This document shows, piece by piece, positions 4,739 through 5,465 of a DNA stretch of 5,465 nt. Position numbers and translations under genes: made by a program. The notes below the pieces were generated by a model. The model had not been told where the DNA came from. It did no database searches and saw only the letters and a list, made by a program, of their open reading frames with translations. The stretch's first letter is position 1. Every line of letters starts with the position of its first letter. The DNA lies in contig PLST01000595.1 of the NCBI GenBank assembly GCA_003164255.1, positions 1 to 5,465 on the forward strand, written 5' to 3'. This DNA is from Acidobacteriaceae bacterium (GTDB lineage Bacteria > Acidobacteriota > Terriglobia > Terriglobales > Acidobacteriaceae).

Positions 4739-5465
4739 TTCACCACCAGATTGCAGGTCCTTCCTGGAACGACGATTACCTTGGCAACGGTCTTTCCAGC
4801 GATACGCGATTGCACCTTTTCGTCGGCTAGCGCGGCCTCCTCGATTTGTCTGGCGTCGGCGCCGGCAGGAACACGAACTACGTTGACGAGCTTGCCGTTG
4901 ATCTGGACCGGGATCTCGAGTTCGTCTTCCTTGGCAAGAGCGGGATCGCTCTTGGGCCAGGGAGCGCGCAGAACTGCGCCTTCGCCGCCGATGTCTTCCC
5001 ACAGCTCGGCCGCGAGATAAGGTGCAAAGGGCGAGAGCAAAAGGACGAGCGAGCGGAGAAGTTCGGCAATGACCGGGGCGGGTACTTCACCGGCGGCCAA
5101 TTGCGCGTCGACGGCCTGAAGGTCGTTGACAAACTCCATGATGGCGGCGACGCAGGTGTTGAAGTGCCAGCGGCCTTCAAAATCGAGCGTGATCTTGGCG
5201 ATAGTCTGATGCTGCTTACGCAGGAGCTTGAGCGCGAGGCCAGTGGGCGCCGCTGCGGGCCCGCTGCCTGCCTGCCGCGCTACGGGCGCGTATTTGGTGG
5301 CGAGCCGCCAGACGCGGCCGAGGAAGCGGCTGACGCCGGCTACGCCGTCTTCCTGCCAATCGAGATCGCGATCGGGCGGAGCGGCAAACAAGGCGTACAT
5401 GCGTGTGGCATCTGCGCCGTAGCGGACCACCATGTCGTCAGGCGAAACCACGTTGCCCTTGGACT
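4735..5465 (-). CDS. leuS: Leucyl-tRNA synthetase, C-terminal part (5' end beyond the right edge)
   Basis: LeuRS charges tRNA(Leu) with leucine in the cytoplasm. It is a class Ia synthetase. About 242 C-terminal codons are visible. The first residues at the edge, SKGNVVSPDDMV, are the end of the KMSKS catalytic loop, so the window cuts the gene exactly in that motif. RYGADATRMYALFAAPPDRDLDWQEDGVAGVSRFLGRVWRL follows as in LeuRS (shown here as its key residues R-YGAD, AAPP, DLDW, FLGRVW). Next come the anticodon-binding helical domain with LLLSPFAPYLAAELWE, then the C-terminal domain VQINGKLVNVVRVPAGAD and the end VVPGRTCNLVVK. The frame is intact to TGA 4737-4735. The GTG at 5451 is an internal valine codon, not a start. 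The next gene overlaps the stop by 4 nt. Confidence 0.96.
   Translation of the reverse strand, partial: SKGNVVSPDDMVVRYGADATRMYALFAAPPDRDLDWQEDGVAGVSRFLGRVWRLATKYAPVARQAGSGPAAAPTGLALKLLRKQHQTIAKITLDFEGRWHFNTCVAAIMEFVNDLQAVDAQLAAGEVPAPVIAELLRSLVLLLSPFAPYLAAELWEDIGGEGAVLRAPWPKSDPALAKEDELEIPVQINGKLVNVVRVPAGADARQIEEAALADEKVQSRIAGKTVAKVIVVPGRTCNLVVK

Noticed and set aside
4739..5002. N-terminal extension of the membrane protein on the minus strand
   Set aside because: It overlaps leuS in another frame and translates to an Arg/Ser-rich sequence typical of a shadow frame. ATG 4738 with the ATGA overlap is the natural start.
1..5465. CRISPR arrays, tRNA or rRNA genes, transposases, phage or defence genes
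   Set aside because: None was recognisable on either strand; the proteins present are explained by chromosomal housekeeping and envelope families.

Overview
The window looks like a chromosomal segment from an Acidobacteriota bacterium, probably class Terriglobia (Acidobacteriaceae-like). This is an inference. It rests on the moderately high GC content, the small hypothetical protein between recG and acpS, which I associate from memory with that group, and the P460-type cytochrome and repeat-rich MCE protein. No rRNA, tRNA, CRISPR array, transposase or phage gene was seen.

Layout, left to right. (1) 1-662 (+): the C-terminal part of the RecG helicase, cut by the left edge. (2) 663-812: a convergent intergenic region with a perfect 9-bp hairpin inside a 10-bp inverted repeat. 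(3) 813-1205 (-): a small conserved-looking hypothetical protein with a predicted ACT/ferredoxin-like fold and a cysteine cluster. (4) 1206-1446: a divergent intergenic region with two 10-bp palindromes. (5) 1447-1860 (+): acpS, holo-ACP synthase. (6) 1831-1940: a perfect 14-bp inverted repeat that starts inside the acpS 3' end and encloses a 15-bp hairpin. (7) 2017-3093 (+): an MCE/MlaD-type protein with five exact 34-residue tandem repeats. (8) 3168-3812 (+): a secreted cytochrome P460-family c-type heme protein. (9) 3824-4738 (-): a multi-spanning membrane protein of unknown function whose start overlaps the stop of (10) leuS (4735 to the right edge, -), leucyl-tRNA synthetase cut exactly at its KMSKS motif.

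These genes do not form one pathway. They are housekeeping genes (DNA repair, ACP activation, tRNA charging) with envelope genes between them (MCE lipid-transport type protein, periplasmic cytochrome, membrane protein). The most interesting points are: the loss of the cross-linking lysine in the P460 cytochrome; two nested inverted-repeat structures of similar size (110-120 nt) and architecture, one of which seems to have lengthened AcpS; the MCE protein with a very regular repeat tail and no ABC-transporter partner genes in view; and the unknown Cys-rich ACT-like protein. No clearly new defence or mobile system was seen.
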